A DNA stretch of 64,000 bases from Actinacidiphila acidipaludis (GTDB lineage: Bacteria > Actinomycetota > Actinomycetes > Streptomycetales > Streptomycetaceae), in the NCBI RefSeq assembly GCF_019890725.1, contig NZ_JAINZZ010000003.1, positions 124,001-188,000 of the forward strand, written 5' to 3'. A program made the translations under genes and the position numbers. Below, in pieces: positions 39,735 to 48,677 of the stretch. The notes under the pieces are model-generated. The model was given only the letters and a program-made list of their open reading frames with translations. It had not been told where the DNA came from and did not search any database. Position 1 is the stretch's first letter; every line of letters starts with the position of its first letter.

Positions 39735-40598
39735 GTGAACAGCAGCGCAGCCGAAGGCGTCCTCGTCCTGGCCGGAACCCCCATCGGCGACCCCGCGGAC
39801 GCCCCGCCCCGGCTGGTGACCGAGCTGGCGGGCGCGGACGTGGTCGCCGCGGAGGACACCCGGCGGCTGCGGCGGCTGGCCCAGGCCCTGCAGGTGGAGA
39901 TCGGCGGCCGGGTGGTCTCGTACTTCGAGGGCAACGAGGCGGGCCGGACGCCCGAGCTGGTGGAGGCGCTGCTCGGCGGGGCGCGCGTGGTGCTCGTCAC
40001 GGACGCGGGCATGCCGTCGGTGTCCGACCCCGGCTACCGGCTGGTGGCCGCCGCGGTCGAACACGGCATTCGCGTCACCGCGGTGCCCGGCCCGTCGGCG
40101 GTGCTGACCGCCCTCGCGCTGTCCGGGCTGCCGGTCGACCGGTTCTGCTTCGAGGGCTTCCTGCCGCGCAAGGCGGGTGAGCGCGCGGCCCGGCTCCGGG
40201 AGGTGGCCGCCGACCGCCGCACCCTGGTCTACTTCGAGGCGCCGCACCGGATCGCCGACGCGCTCGCCGCCATGGCCGAGGTGTTCGGGTCCGAGCGGCG
40301 GGCCGCGGTGTGCCGCGAGCTGACCAAGACGTACGAGGAGGTCCGGCGCGGTCCGCTGGGGGAGCTGGCGCAGTGGGCGGCCGACGGGGTGCGCGGCGAG
40401 ATCACCGTGGTGGTCGAGGGCGCTCCGGAGCCCGGTCCCGGCGACCTGGAACCGGCCGAGCTGGTGCGCAGGGTCGCGGCCCGCGAGGCGGCGGGGGAGC
40501 GGCGCAAGGAGGCGATCGCGGCGGTCGCGGCGGAGGCGGGCGTGCCCAAGCGCGAGGTGTTCGACGCCGTGGTGGCCGCCAAGCACGGCACCGCCTGA
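39735..40598 (+). CDS. rsmI: 16S rRNA (cytidine(1402)-2'-O)-methyltransferase
   Basis: A 287-residue SAM-dependent tetrapyrrole-methylase-fold enzyme that 2'-O-methylates C1402 of 16S rRNA. It begins V-L-V-L-A-G-T-P-I-G-D and contains A-A-E-D-T-R-R, V-T-D-A-G-M-P-S-V-S-D-P-G-Y (SAM-binding motif), V-P-G-P-S-A-V-L-T-A-L and F-E-G-F-L-P-R-K, all diagnostic of RsmI. GTG at 39735 has GGGAGG upstream. Divergent from pmt, an arrangement conserved in actinobacteria. Cytoplasmic. The C-terminal helical region R-K-E-A-I-A-A-V-A is complete. Confidence 0.95.
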   Translation: MNSSAAEGVLVLAGTPIGDPADAPPRLVTELAGADVVAAEDTRRLRRLAQALQVEIGGRVVSYFEGNEAGRTPELVEALLGGARVVLVTDAGMPSVSDPGYRLVAAAVEHGIRVTAVPGPSAVLTALALSGLPVDRFCFEGFLPRKAGERAARLREVAADRRTLVYFEAPHRIADALAAMAEVFGSERRAAVCRELTKTYEEVRRGPLGELAQWAADGVRGEITVVVEGAPEPGPGDLEPAELVRRVAAREAAGERRKEAIAAVAAEAGVPKREVFDAVVAAKHGTA

Positions 40599-40678
40599 CG
40601 GCACGGCCGACCACCAGACCACCCGACCGTCTGATCACCTGACCGTCTGACGGCCCGGCCGTGTGATCATCGCCCCCG

Positions 40679-40707
40679 TTGTCCACAGGTTCCGGGCTTC
40701 GTCCACA
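40679..40707. promoter_or_regulatory. Two DnaA-box-like sites
   Basis: TTGTCCACA (40679-40687, equal to the Streptomyces DnaA-box consensus) and TCGTCCACA (40699-40707, one mismatch) in the same orientation, 20 bases apart (two helical turns). They lie in the 300-base gap between rsmI and the next gene; the rest of the gap has short direct repeats of ACCGTCTGA (40617-40651) and no gene. Confidence 0.55.
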
Positions 40708-40898
40708 GGCCCGTCCGGAGGGCACCCGGCGGACCTAGACTTGGGACAAGGCAAAGCAACAGCCCCCAACTTCCACATACGCGCCAAATCTCCCCCAAGA
40801 GTCGGATGCTGGGCTGCGGTATCCGTCCGGGAGGCGTTCGCTGGGAGGTGGGAAGTCCCGGTCCGGGCACCTCGCTCGGAGGGCACGCAGGAGCTGCC

Positions 40899-41303
40899 AT
40901 GAGCGACACCGTCGGAAGCGACCGCGGCACGGAAGGACAGACCGTCACCGAGGCGTACTCGTTCGCCTGCATGAACTGCGGGCACTGCTGGGAGCAGACG
41001 TACGAGATCGAGCACCACAAGGACACCGCGGGGCGCCCGTACGTCACCTACCGCGCCGAGGGCGTCGAGGTGCCCTCACCGCTGACGCGGCCCACCTGCG
41101 ACAACTGCGACGGTCACCGGGTGCGCATCATGGGGTCCGGGCAGGTCTCGCACGCCGTGGCGCAGCGCTGGACGCTGGAGCACAGCGACCGCGAGCGCGG
41201 CGTGCACCGCACCCGCCACTGGCCGACCCTGCACCTGATGCACCGCAAGCAGGGCCGTGCGCCGCGGGACGCCGAGGGCTCCGGGCCCCGGATGACGCCG
41301 TGA
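40899..41303 (+). CDS. Conserved hypothetical protein with two CxxC knuckles
   Basis: A 134-residue protein. F-A-C-M-N-C-G-H-C-W and T-C-D-N-C-D-G are about 60 residues apart, so four cysteines could form a zinc ribbon; between them is E-I-E-H-H-K-D. The ATG at 40899 has GGAG upstream. Other Streptomyces have a similar gene beside tatD (from memory). Function unknown; a DNA- or RNA-binding zinc ribbon is plausible. It precedes tatD by 58 bases and is in the same direction. Confidence 0.8.
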   Translation: MSDTVGSDRGTEGQTVTEAYSFACMNCGHCWEQTYEIEHHKDTAGRPYVTYRAEGVEVPSPLTRPTCDNCDGHRVRIMGSGQVSHAVAQRWTLEHSDRERGVHRTRHWPTLHLMHRKQGRAPRDAEGSGPRMTP

Positions 41304-41361
41304 CGGTCTGACGCCCGGCCGCCGCCGACGCCCGGCCGCCGGGGTCCCTAGGATCGGGCGC

Positions 41362-42336
41362 ATGGCGACGCACGAAGAGCACAGCAATCCCGCGGGCGGC
41401 ACCGGCTCCACCGGCGCCCCCGCCCCGGCGCGGGCGACGACCCCGGCGGCGAAGGACGCGGACCGCAGGAAGGCCGCCCCGCCCGCCCCCGAGCCGCTGC
41501 GGATCGCCGTCGCCGACTCGCACACCCACCTGGACATGCAGTCCGGCACCGTCGAGGAGGCGCTCGCCGCGGCCGCCGCGGTCGGCGTCACCACGCTCAT
41601 CCAGGTCGGCTGCGATCTGCCCGGCTCGCGGTGGGCCGCCGAGACCGCCGCCGCCCACCCGGCCGTCTGGGCCGCGGTGGCCCTGCACCCCAACGAGGCC
41701 CCGCGGATCGTCCACGGCGACGCCGAGGCCGGCTCGCCGCGCGCCGCCGGCCGCACCCGCGACGGCGGCGGCACGGCCGCCCTGGACGAGGCGCTCGACG
41801 AGATCGACGCGCTCGCCGCCCTGCCGCAGGTCCGCGCCGTCGGCGAGACCGGCCTGGACTACTACCGGACCGGCCCCGAGGGCGTCGCCGCCCAGCACCA
41901 CTCCTTCCGCCGCCACATCGCCATCGCCAAGCAGCACGGCAAGGCCCTGGTCATCCACGACCGGGAGGCACACGACGACGTGCTGCGCATCCTCGACGAG
42001 GAGGGCGCGCCGGACACCGTGGTCTTCCACTGCTTCTCCGGTGACGCCGCGATGGCCCGGGTGTGCGCCGAGCACGGCTACTACCTCTCCTTCGCCGGGA
42101 CGGTCAGCTACAAGAACGCGCAGAACCTGCGGGACGCCGTCGCCGTCGCCCCGCTGGACCGGCTGCTGGTGGAGACCGACGCGCCGTTCCTGACGCCGGT
42201 GCCCTTCCGCGGCCGCCCCAACGCGCCCTACCTCATCCCGCTCACCGTGCGGGCGATGGCCGAGGCCCGCGGGATCGGCGAGGACACGCTGGCCGAGGCG
42301 ATCGCCGCGAACACCGCCAGGGCCTTCGACTACTGA
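41362..42336 (+). CDS. tatD: TatD-family metal-dependent hydrolase/deoxyribonuclease
   Basis: A 324-residue TIM-barrel amidohydrolase-fold nuclease. The first 50 residues are an Ala/Pro/Thr-rich extension. Metal and active-site motifs follow: D-S-H-T-H-L-D, G-E-T-G-L-D-Y-Y, V-I-H-D-R-E-A-H-D-D, H-C-F-S-G-D and E-T-D-A-P-F-L-T-P. It acts on DNA ends or other nucleic acid or peptidyl substrates; 3'-5' exonuclease activity is known for the family. It is followed after 60 bases by ksgA. In many actinobacteria rpfB lies between these two genes and is missing here. Confidence 0.94.
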   Translation: MATHEEHSNPAGGTGSTGAPAPARATTPAAKDADRRKAAPPAPEPLRIAVADSHTHLDMQSGTVEEALAAAAAVGVTTLIQVGCDLPGSRWAAETAAAHPAVWAAVALHPNEAPRIVHGDAEAGSPRAAGRTRDGGGTAALDEALDEIDALAALPQVRAVGETGLDYYRTGPEGVAAQHHSFRRHIAIAKQHGKALVIHDREAHDDVLRILDEEGAPDTVVFHCFSGDAAMARVCAEHGYYLSFAGTVSYKNAQNLRDAVAVAPLDRLLVETDAPFLTPVPFRGRPNAPYLIPLTVRAMAEARGIGEDTLAEAIAANTARAFDY

Positions 42337-42396
42337 CGGGCGCCGGGCGGTCCTCCGGTGCCGGGGGGCCGCCCGGCGGGCCGATAACCTTGCGGT

Positions 42397-43296
42397 GTGA
42401 GTACGACACCCCCCGACGACCAGGACTCCCTGCTCGGCCCGGCCGACATCCGCGAGCTGGCCGCCGCGCTGGGCGTGCGCCCGACCAAGCAGCGCGGCCA
42501 GAACTTCGTCATCGACGCGAACACCGTGCGGCGCATCGTCAGGACCGCGGGGGTGCGGCCGGAGGACACCGTCGTGGAGGTCGGCCCCGGCCTCGGGTCG
42601 CTGACGCTGGGGCTGCTGGAGGCCGCCGACCGCGTCACGGCCATCGAGATCGACGACGTGCTGGCCGGTGCGCTGCCCGCCACGGTGGCCGCCCGCCTGC
42701 CGGAGCGTGCCGACCGCTTCGCGCTCGTCCACAGCGACGCCATGCAGGTCACCGAACTGCCAGGGCCGCCGCCGACCACCCTGGTGGCGAACCTGCCCTA
42801 CAACGTGGCGGTCCCGGTGCTGCTGCACATGCTGGCGACCTTCCCGACCATCGAACGCACCCTGGTCATGGTCCAGTCCGAGGTCGCCGACCGGCTGGCC
42901 GCGCAGCCCGGCAACAAGGTCTACGGCGTGCCGTCGGTGAAGGCCAACTGGTACGCCGAGGTCCGGCGGGCCGGCGCGATCGGGCGCAACGTCTTCTGGC
43001 CCGCGCCGCACGTGGACTCCGGCCTGGTGTCGCTCGTCCGGCGCGATCCGCCGAGCACCACCGCGTCGCGCGAGGCGGTGTTCGCCGCCGTCGACGCCGC
43101 GTTCGCCCAGCGGCGCAAGACGCTGCGCGCCGCCCTGGCCGGCTGGGCGGGGTCCGCGCCGGCCGCGGAGGCCGCGCTGGTCGCCGCCGGGATCTCACCG
43201 CAGGCCCGCGGCGAGGCCCTGACCGTCGAGGAGTTCGCCGCGATCGCCGAGCACCGGCCCGCCGAGGCCGCGGGGGCCCGGGCGGTCCGCCCGTGA
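42397..43296 (+). CDS. rsmA (ksgA): 16S rRNA (adenine(1518)-N6/adenine(1519)-N6)-dimethyltransferase
   Basis: A 299-residue Rossmann-fold methyltransferase that dimethylates A1518 and A1519 near the 3' end of 16S rRNA. Motifs: [22 protein letters not shown] (SAM motif I), A-I-E-I-D and the catalytic N-L-P-Y-N-V. The C-terminal helical domain has [12 protein letters not shown] start. It is followed by ispE after a 166-base gap, the same order as in mycobacteria and streptomycetes. Loss confers kasugamycin resistance (family knowledge). Confidence 0.95.
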   Translation: MSTTPPDDQDSLLGPADIRELAAALGVRPTKQRGQNFVIDANTVRRIVRTAGVRPEDTVVEVGPGLGSLTLGLLEAADRVTAIEIDDVLAGALPATVAARLPERADRFALVHSDAMQVTELPGPPPTTLVANLPYNVAVPVLLHMLATFPTIERTLVMVQSEVADRLAAQPGNKVYGVPSVKANWYAEVRRAGAIGRNVFWPAPHVDSGLVSLVRRDPPSTTASREAVFAAVDAAFAQRRKTLRAALAGWAGSAPAAEAALVAAGISPQARGEALTVEEFAAIAEHRPAEAAGARAVRP

Positions 43297-43462
43297 CGCC
43301 GCCAGCCGTGACGCCGGCGCCGCCCGCGCCCGGCCGCGACGAAGCACGCCCCGTCGCCCGCGCCCGCGGCTCCGTCGTGCCGGAGCCCGCCGCTTCCGTC
43401 CGTGGGGCCGCGACCCCCGCAGCCCGTGCCGTACCGTCACCGTCCCCGAGGAGCGTCCGCCC

Positions 43463-44374
43463 GTGAGCGTCAACGCCGTGACCGTCCGCGTTCCCGCCAA
43501 GGTCAACGTCCAGCTCGCCGTGGGCGGGCGCCGGCCGGACGGTTTCCACGACCTGGCCAATGTGTTCCTGGCCGTCGGCCTCTACGACCACGTGACCGCG
43601 ACCCCGGCCCAGGAGTTGCGCATCACCGGCGAGGGGCCGGACATCGCGTCCGTGCCGCTCGACGCGTCGAACCTCGCTGCCCGCGCCGCCGTCGCCCTCG
43701 CCGAGCGCCACAACATCACGCCGCGCGTGCACCTGCACATCGGCAAGGACATCCCGGTCGCCGGCGGCATGGCCGGCGGCAGCGCCGACGCGGCCGCCGC
43801 GCTGCTCGCCTGCGACACCCTCTGGGGCCTGGGCTCCTCCCGCGCCGACCTGCTGGCGATCTGCGCCGAACTCGGCAGCGACGTTCCGTTCAGCCTGGCC
43901 GGCGGCGCCGCGCTCGGGGTCGGGCGCGGCGAGATCCTCACCCCGCTCGAGGTCGGCGGCTCCTTCTCCTGGGTCTTCGCCGTCGCCGACGGCGGCCTGT
44001 CCACGCCCGCGGTCTACCGCGAGTGCGACCGGCTGCGGCGCGAGCAGGGCACCGGCGACGCCGCCGGGGACGTCCCCGTGCCGGAGGCCGACCCGCGTCT
44101 GCTGTCCGCGCTGCGCGACGGCGACGTGCACGCGCTGGCCGCCGCCCTGCACAACGACCTCCAGGCGGCCGCCCTGTCCCTGCGGCCCGAGCTGGCCGGC
44201 ACGCTCCAGGCCGGCACCGAGGCAGGCGCGCTGGCCGCGATCGTGTCCGGTTCCGGGCCCACCTGCGCGTTCCTCGCGCCCGACGCCGACACCGCCGGCA
44301 AGATCGCCGCCACCCTCGGGTCCTCCGCCCGCGCCGCCACGTCCCCGGCCCCCGGCGCCTCCGTCGTGGCCTGA
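43463..44374 (+). CDS. ispE: 4-diphosphocytidyl-2-C-methyl-D-erythritol kinase
   Basis: A 303-residue GHMP kinase of the MEP isoprenoid pathway. It phosphorylates CDP-methylerythritol at the 2-OH. Seen: V-P-A-K-V-N-V-Q-L-A-V near the start, the phosphate-binding I-P-V-A-G-G-M-A-G-G-S-A-D-A-A-A-A-L loop, G-S-D-V-P-F-S-L and the late S-G-S-G-P-T-C-A-F-L motif. GTG start at 43463 with GAGGAG upstream. Lies between ksgA and the ABC-F gene. Confidence 0.95.
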   Translation: MSVNAVTVRVPAKVNVQLAVGGRRPDGFHDLANVFLAVGLYDHVTATPAQELRITGEGPDIASVPLDASNLAARAAVALAERHNITPRVHLHIGKDIPVAGGMAGGSADAAAALLACDTLWGLGSSRADLLAICAELGSDVPFSLAGGAALGVGRGEILTPLEVGGSFSWVFAVADGGLSTPAVYRECDRLRREQGTGDAAGDVPVPEADPRLLSALRDGDVHALAAALHNDLQAAALSLRPELAGTLQAGTEAGALAAIVSGSGPTCAFLAPDADTAGKIAATLGSSARAATSPAPGASVVA

Positions 44375-44620
44375 GGCCCGGACCGGCCTGAGCCCGGCCC
44401 CGGCCGGGTCTCCGTCCCGGAAGCCGGGCGGCCCCGGCACGGCCTGAGGTTGGTCTCGGGCGGGTCTCCGTCCCGGAGGCCGGGCGGCCCCGGCCTCCCT
44501 CGGTTGCCCGGCAGTCCCGGCCTCCCTCGGCTGCCGCACCCCCGCGGGGGACCGGCCCCCCGTGGTGGGCCAGTAGGCTGGAAGGCCGTACACCCGAGTG
44601 AAGCGTGGAGAACCGCCGAC

Positions 44621-46411
44621 GTGGCCGTCAATCTCGTCAATGTCGAAGGCGTCGGCAAGACCTACGGGACCCGCACGCTGCTGGACTCGCTGAGTCTGGG
44701 CGTCTCGGAGGGCGACCGCATCGGCGTCGTCGGCCGCAACGGCGACGGCAAGACCACACTCATCCGGATCCTCGCCAAGCTCGAGGAGCCCGACTCCGGC
44801 CGCGTCACCCACCAGGGCGGACTGCGCTTCGGCGTGCTGACCCAGGGCGACACCCTCGACCCCACGGCCACCGTCCGGCACGAGATCGTCGGCGACCGGC
44901 CGGACCACGACTGGGCGGGCGACTCCCGGATCCGCGACGTCCTGACCGGCCTGTTCGGCTCGCTCGACCTGCCCGGCTTCCCCGACGGCCTCGACACCGT
45001 CATCGGCCCGCTGTCCGGCGGTGAGCGCCGGCGCATCGCCCTGGCCCGCCTGCTCATCCAGGAGCAGGACCTGATCGTCCTCGACGAGCCGACCAACCAC
45101 CTCGACGTCGAAGGCATCGCCTGGCTCGCCGGCCACCTCCAGGCCCGCCGCTCGGCCCTCGTCTGCGTCACCCACGACCGCTGGTTCCTCGACCAGGTCT
45201 GCACCCGCATGTGGGACGTGCAGCGCGGCGCCGTCTACGAGTACGAGGGCGGCTACAGCGACTACGTCTTCGCCCGCGCCGAACGCGAGCGGATCGCCGC
45301 CACCGAGGAGGCCAAGCGGCAGAACCTGGTCCGCAAGGAGCTGGCCTGGCTGCGCCGCGGCGCCCCCGCCCGGACCTCCAAGCCGCGCTTCCGGATCGAG
45401 GCGGCCAACGCGCTCATCGAGGACGTCCCGCCGCCGCGCGACACCGCGGAGCTGATGAAGTTCGCCAACTCCCGCCTCGGCAAGACGGTGTTCGGCCTGG
45501 AGAACGTCACCGTCACCGCCGGTCCCAAGGAACTCCTCGCCCACGTCACCTGGCAGCTCGGCCCCGGCGACCGCTTCGGCCTGGTCGGCGTCAACGGCGC
45601 GGGCAAGACCTCGTTCCTGCGGGCCCTGGCCGACGCCGCCCGCAGCGACGGCGACGAGCAGCCCGCGCACGGCCGGGTGGTCGTCGGCAAGACCGTCAAG
45701 CTCGCCTACCTCTCGCAGGAGGTCGCCGAGCTCGACCCGGCCCAGCGCGTCCTGCAGGCCGTGGAGTCGGTGCGGCAGCGCGTCGACCTCGGCAAGGGCC
45801 GCGAGATGACCGCCGGCCAGCTCTGCGAGCACTTCGGCTTCACCAAGGAGAAGCAGTGGACGCCCGTCGGCGACCTGTCCGGCGGTGAGCGCCGCCGACT
45901 GCAGCTCCTGCGCCTGCTCATGGACGAGCCCAACGTGCTGTTCCTGGACGAGCCGACCAACGACCTCGACATCGAGACGCTCACCCAGCTCGAGGACCTC
46001 CTCGACGGCTGGCCCGGCTCCATGATCGTCATCAGCCACGACCGCTACTTCCTGGAGCGCACCACCGACCGGACGTACGCGCTGCTCGGCGACCGGACCC
46101 TGCGGATGCTGCCGCGCGGCGTCGACGAGTACCTGGAGCGCCGCCGCCACGCGATCGAGGCGGCCACGCCCCCGCCGCCCGCGGCCAAGGAGAAGCCGGC
46201 CGCCGACACCCGGGCTGCCAAGAAGGAACTGCAGCGCGTCGAGCGCCAGTTGGACAAGATCGGCGACCGCGAGAGCCGCCTGCACGCCCAAATCGCGGAG
46301 AACGCGACCGACTTCGAGAAGGTCGCGACCCTCGACGCCGAACTCCGCTCCCTGCGCGACGAACGCGAACTCCTGGAGAGCCGCTGGCTGGAGCTGGCCG
46401 AGGACGTGTAG
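44621..46411 (+). CDS. ABC-F family ATPase (Uup-like)
   Basis: A 596-residue soluble twin-ABC protein, the type that works on ribosomes rather than as a transporter. First domain: Walker A G-R-N-G-D-G-K-T-T, signature L-S-G-G-E-R-R-R-I-A, Walker B L-I-V-L-D-E-P-T-N-H-L-D. Second: G-V-N-G-A-G-K-T-S, L-S-G-G-E-R-R-R-L-Q, L-F-L-D-E-P-T-N-D-L-D. A C-terminal coiled coil (E-L-Q-R-V-E-R-Q-L-D-K-I) is typical of Uup. No membrane helices. GTG at 44621 with GGAG upstream; the open frame continues upstream but is not coding-like. Role in ribosome rescue or DNA-structure handling is family inference. Confidence 0.93.
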   Translation: MAVNLVNVEGVGKTYGTRTLLDSLSLGVSEGDRIGVVGRNGDGKTTLIRILAKLEEPDSGRVTHQGGLRFGVLTQGDTLDPTATVRHEIVGDRPDHDWAGDSRIRDVLTGLFGSLDLPGFPDGLDTVIGPLSGGERRRIALARLLIQEQDLIVLDEPTNHLDVEGIAWLAGHLQARRSALVCVTHDRWFLDQVCTRMWDVQRGAVYEYEGGYSDYVFARAERERIAATEEAKRQNLVRKELAWLRRGAPARTSKPRFRIEAANALIEDVPPPRDTAELMKFANSRLGKTVFGLENVTVTAGPKELLAHVTWQLGPGDRFGLVGVNGAGKTSFLRALADAARSDGDEQPAHGRVVVGKTVKLAYLSQEVAELDPAQRVLQAVESVRQRVDLGKGREMTAGQLCEHFGFTKEKQWTPVGDLSGGERRRLQLLRLLMDEPNVLFLDEPTNDLDIETLTQLEDLLDGWPGSMIVISHDRYFLERTTDRTYALLGDRTLRMLPRGVDEYLERRRHAIEAATPPPPAAKEKPAADTRAAKKELQRVERQLDKIGDRESRLHAQIAENATDFEKVATLDAELRSLRDERELLESRWLELAEDV

Positions 46412-46518
46412 CAGGGCGGTAACGGAACCGCGGTGGGCCGGCTGCGGCGTGTCGGGCGGGTGGTAGAAAGAGTGACCGCCCACCCACCCCGATCCGATGT
46501 ACGAAGAGGACCCTGCTG

Positions 46519-48384
46519 ATGTCGCAGCCGCCCCCGCCCCCTGGAAATCCGCCCCGGTTCGGGGCGCCGGACGGTGCCGCGCCTCCGCCTCCGCCGCAGG
46601 GCCCGCCGCAGACGCCGCCGGCCGGCCAGGCGCCGCCCCCGCCACCGGGGTTGCAGAAGGAGCAGCAGGCCCCCGCGGGCGGCGGGTACGGGTACCCGGC
46701 GCCGCCGACTCCGACCCAGGTCGGCCCGCAGGCGCCGCCGCCGGTTCCGCCGGCCGGTGACAACCCGTACGCCGCGCCGGTGCCGCCGGGTCAGAACCCG
46801 TACGCGGCGCCGACGCAACCGGCCTACCCGCAGGCGCAGTTCCCGCAGCAGCAGCCGCCCCCGCCGTACCCGAGCGGGCAGCAGGCGCCGCCGCCCGGCT
46901 ACGGCTACCCGGCCCCGCAGCAGGGCTACGCGCAGCAGCCGTACGGCCAGCAACCGCCGTACGGCCAGCAGCCCTACGGCTACGGGCAGACCCCGCCGCC
47001 CGGCGGGTACCCGCAGCCGTACCCGGGGGCGCCCGCGGGCGGCGGGTCGAAGAACAAGGTGGTCGTGATCGTGGCGGCCGTGGTCGCGGCCGTGCTGGTC
47101 ATCGGTGGCGGCGTGTACTTCGCGACCAAGGGCGGCGGCGGGGACGGCAAGCCCACGCATCAGGCGTCCACGGGCGGCACGAAGAGCGCCAGCGGCGGCC
47201 CGACCGGCGGCGGCCACAACTCCGCGCTGACGCTCAAGTGGCAGGTCAACGGCGACACGGTGGCCGAGAAGGACAACCTGAAGGACGTCGTCGGGGTCTG
47301 GTACACCGACAAGTACGTGGTGAAGAACCAGATCGGCAAGGTCGTGGCCTACGACAAGTCGACCGGTGCCCCGGCCTGGACGCTGCCCGCGCCGTCCAGC
47401 GGCGACTGCACCGCCTCCCGCGAGTCGTTCAACAACCTGACCGCGATCCAGTACGGCTCCTTCTGCGACAAGATCATGGTCATCGACCTGACGACCGGCA
47501 AGGCGGCGTGGACCAAGGAGCTGCCGGGCGGGGCGGGCGCCGGCAAGAGCACCTTCGACTACAGCGAGATGGCGATCAGCGGGGACACCGTCGGCGTCTC
47601 CTGGCTGGAGGGCTCGGTCGCGTACCGGCTGAGCGACCAGAAGACGCTGTGGCAGGGCGGCGACGGCGAGTGCAAGGACGGCGGGTACGCGGGCGGCAAG
47701 CAGTTCGTGGCGGTCGTCAACTGCGGCTGGACGACCTACAAGGTGCAGGTGATCGACACGGCGAACGGCGGCAAGCCGAAGTGGTCGTGGACGGCGCCGT
47801 CCGGCACGCAGGTCACCGCGGTGGTGTCGACCGACCCGGTGGTGGTGATCCTCGGTACCGAGACCAAGCTGAAGACCGACGTGGCCGTGCTCGACAACGG
47901 CCGTCTGAAGTCGCGGATCTCGCTGGGCACCGACAAGTACGACATCGACACCGACGGCACCGAGCAGGACTCGGTGCACAACGTGCTGGTGTCCCAGGAC
48001 ACGGTGTATCTGTCCCTGCAGGGGCGGCCCGACGCCAACGGCCAGGTGCTGGCCGGCATCGTGGCGTTCGGCCTGGCGGACGGCAAGCAGAAGTGGGTCG
48101 CGCGGCCCAGCGACAAGCACGGCATCACCGGCCTGAGCTTCGCCGGGGACAAGGTGCTGGCCTACGAGCCGGCGGACTACGGGGTGCAGGGCGCGCTGGT
48201 CACGGTCGACCCGGCGACCGGCGCGATCTCCCCTTACGCGACCTTCCCCAAGGAGGCCTACGACACGCTGGACACGGCCGGGACCGGTGAGTACCCGGAG
48301 TGGAACGGCGGCCAGTTCTACATGATCAACCGGACGATGTACGCGGGCAACACCGACCAGAAGTACGTGGTCGCCTTCGGCTGA
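46519..48384 (+). CDS. PQQ-propeller membrane-anchored protein with Pro/Gln/Tyr-rich cytoplasmic tail
   Basis: A 621-residue protein. Residues 1-175 are a low-complexity Pro/Gln/Gly/Tyr tail (Y-G-Q-Q-P repeats), 178-202 are one membrane helix (V-V-V-I-V-A-A-V-V-A-A-V-L-V-I-G-G), followed by a Gly/Ser/Thr spacer and an outer PQQ-like beta-propeller (about 235-621) with blades such as V-V-A-Y-D-K-S-T-G-A-P-A-W and V-I-D-L-T-T-G-K-A-A-W. Such proteins lack enzyme residues and probably act as scaffolds or outer sensors at the membrane. Transcribed alone, 107 bases after the ABC-F gene. Confidence 0.85.
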   Translation: MSQPPPPPGNPPRFGAPDGAAPPPPPQGPPQTPPAGQAPPPPPGLQKEQQAPAGGGYGYPAPPTPTQVGPQAPPPVPPAGDNPYAAPVPPGQNPYAAPTQPAYPQAQFPQQQPPPPYPSGQQAPPPGYGYPAPQQGYAQQPYGQQPPYGQQPYGYGQTPPPGGYPQPYPGAPAGGGSKNKVVVIVAAVVAAVLVIGGGVYFATKGGGGDGKPTHQASTGGTKSASGGPTGGGHNSALTLKWQVNGDTVAEKDNLKDVVGVWYTDKYVVKNQIGKVVAYDKSTGAPAWTLPAPSSGDCTASRESFNNLTAIQYGSFCDKIMVIDLTTGKAAWTKELPGGAGAGKSTFDYSEMAISGDTVGVSWLEGSVAYRLSDQKTLWQGGDGECKDGGYAGGKQFVAVVNCGWTTYKVQVIDTANGGKPKWSWTAPSGTQVTAVVSTDPVVVILGTETKLKTDVAVLDNGRLKSRISLGTDKYDIDTDGTEQDSVHNVLVSQDTVYLSLQGRPDANGQVLAGIVAFGLADGKQKWVARPSDKHGITGLSFAGDKVLAYEPADYGVQGALVTVDPATGAISPYATFPKEAYDTLDTAGTGEYPEWNGGQFYMINRTMYAGNTDQKYVVAFG

Positions 48385-48677
48385 CGGCCGGTCAACCGGG
48401 CGGCGGCCGCCACTCGTCGGCGGTCCCCGCCCGGCTGTCGTCCGGCTCCCGGCCCGCCCGCCGGCAGCATCACGCGCCCCCTGCCGGGGTCACGTTTCCG
48501 GAATTGCCGGAACGTATCCGCCGGTTGGGGGCGCGCGCGGTTCCCGGACCGTGTAGCTTCGCGGCGGATGGAGCGGGTCTGTGCCAGGGGCATGGTTGGA
48601 ACCGGTCCCGCCGCGGTATGCACTGGGCAAACGGGACCGGCGGCGGTCCGGGTTCCGGGGGATGGGGGATTCCCGAG

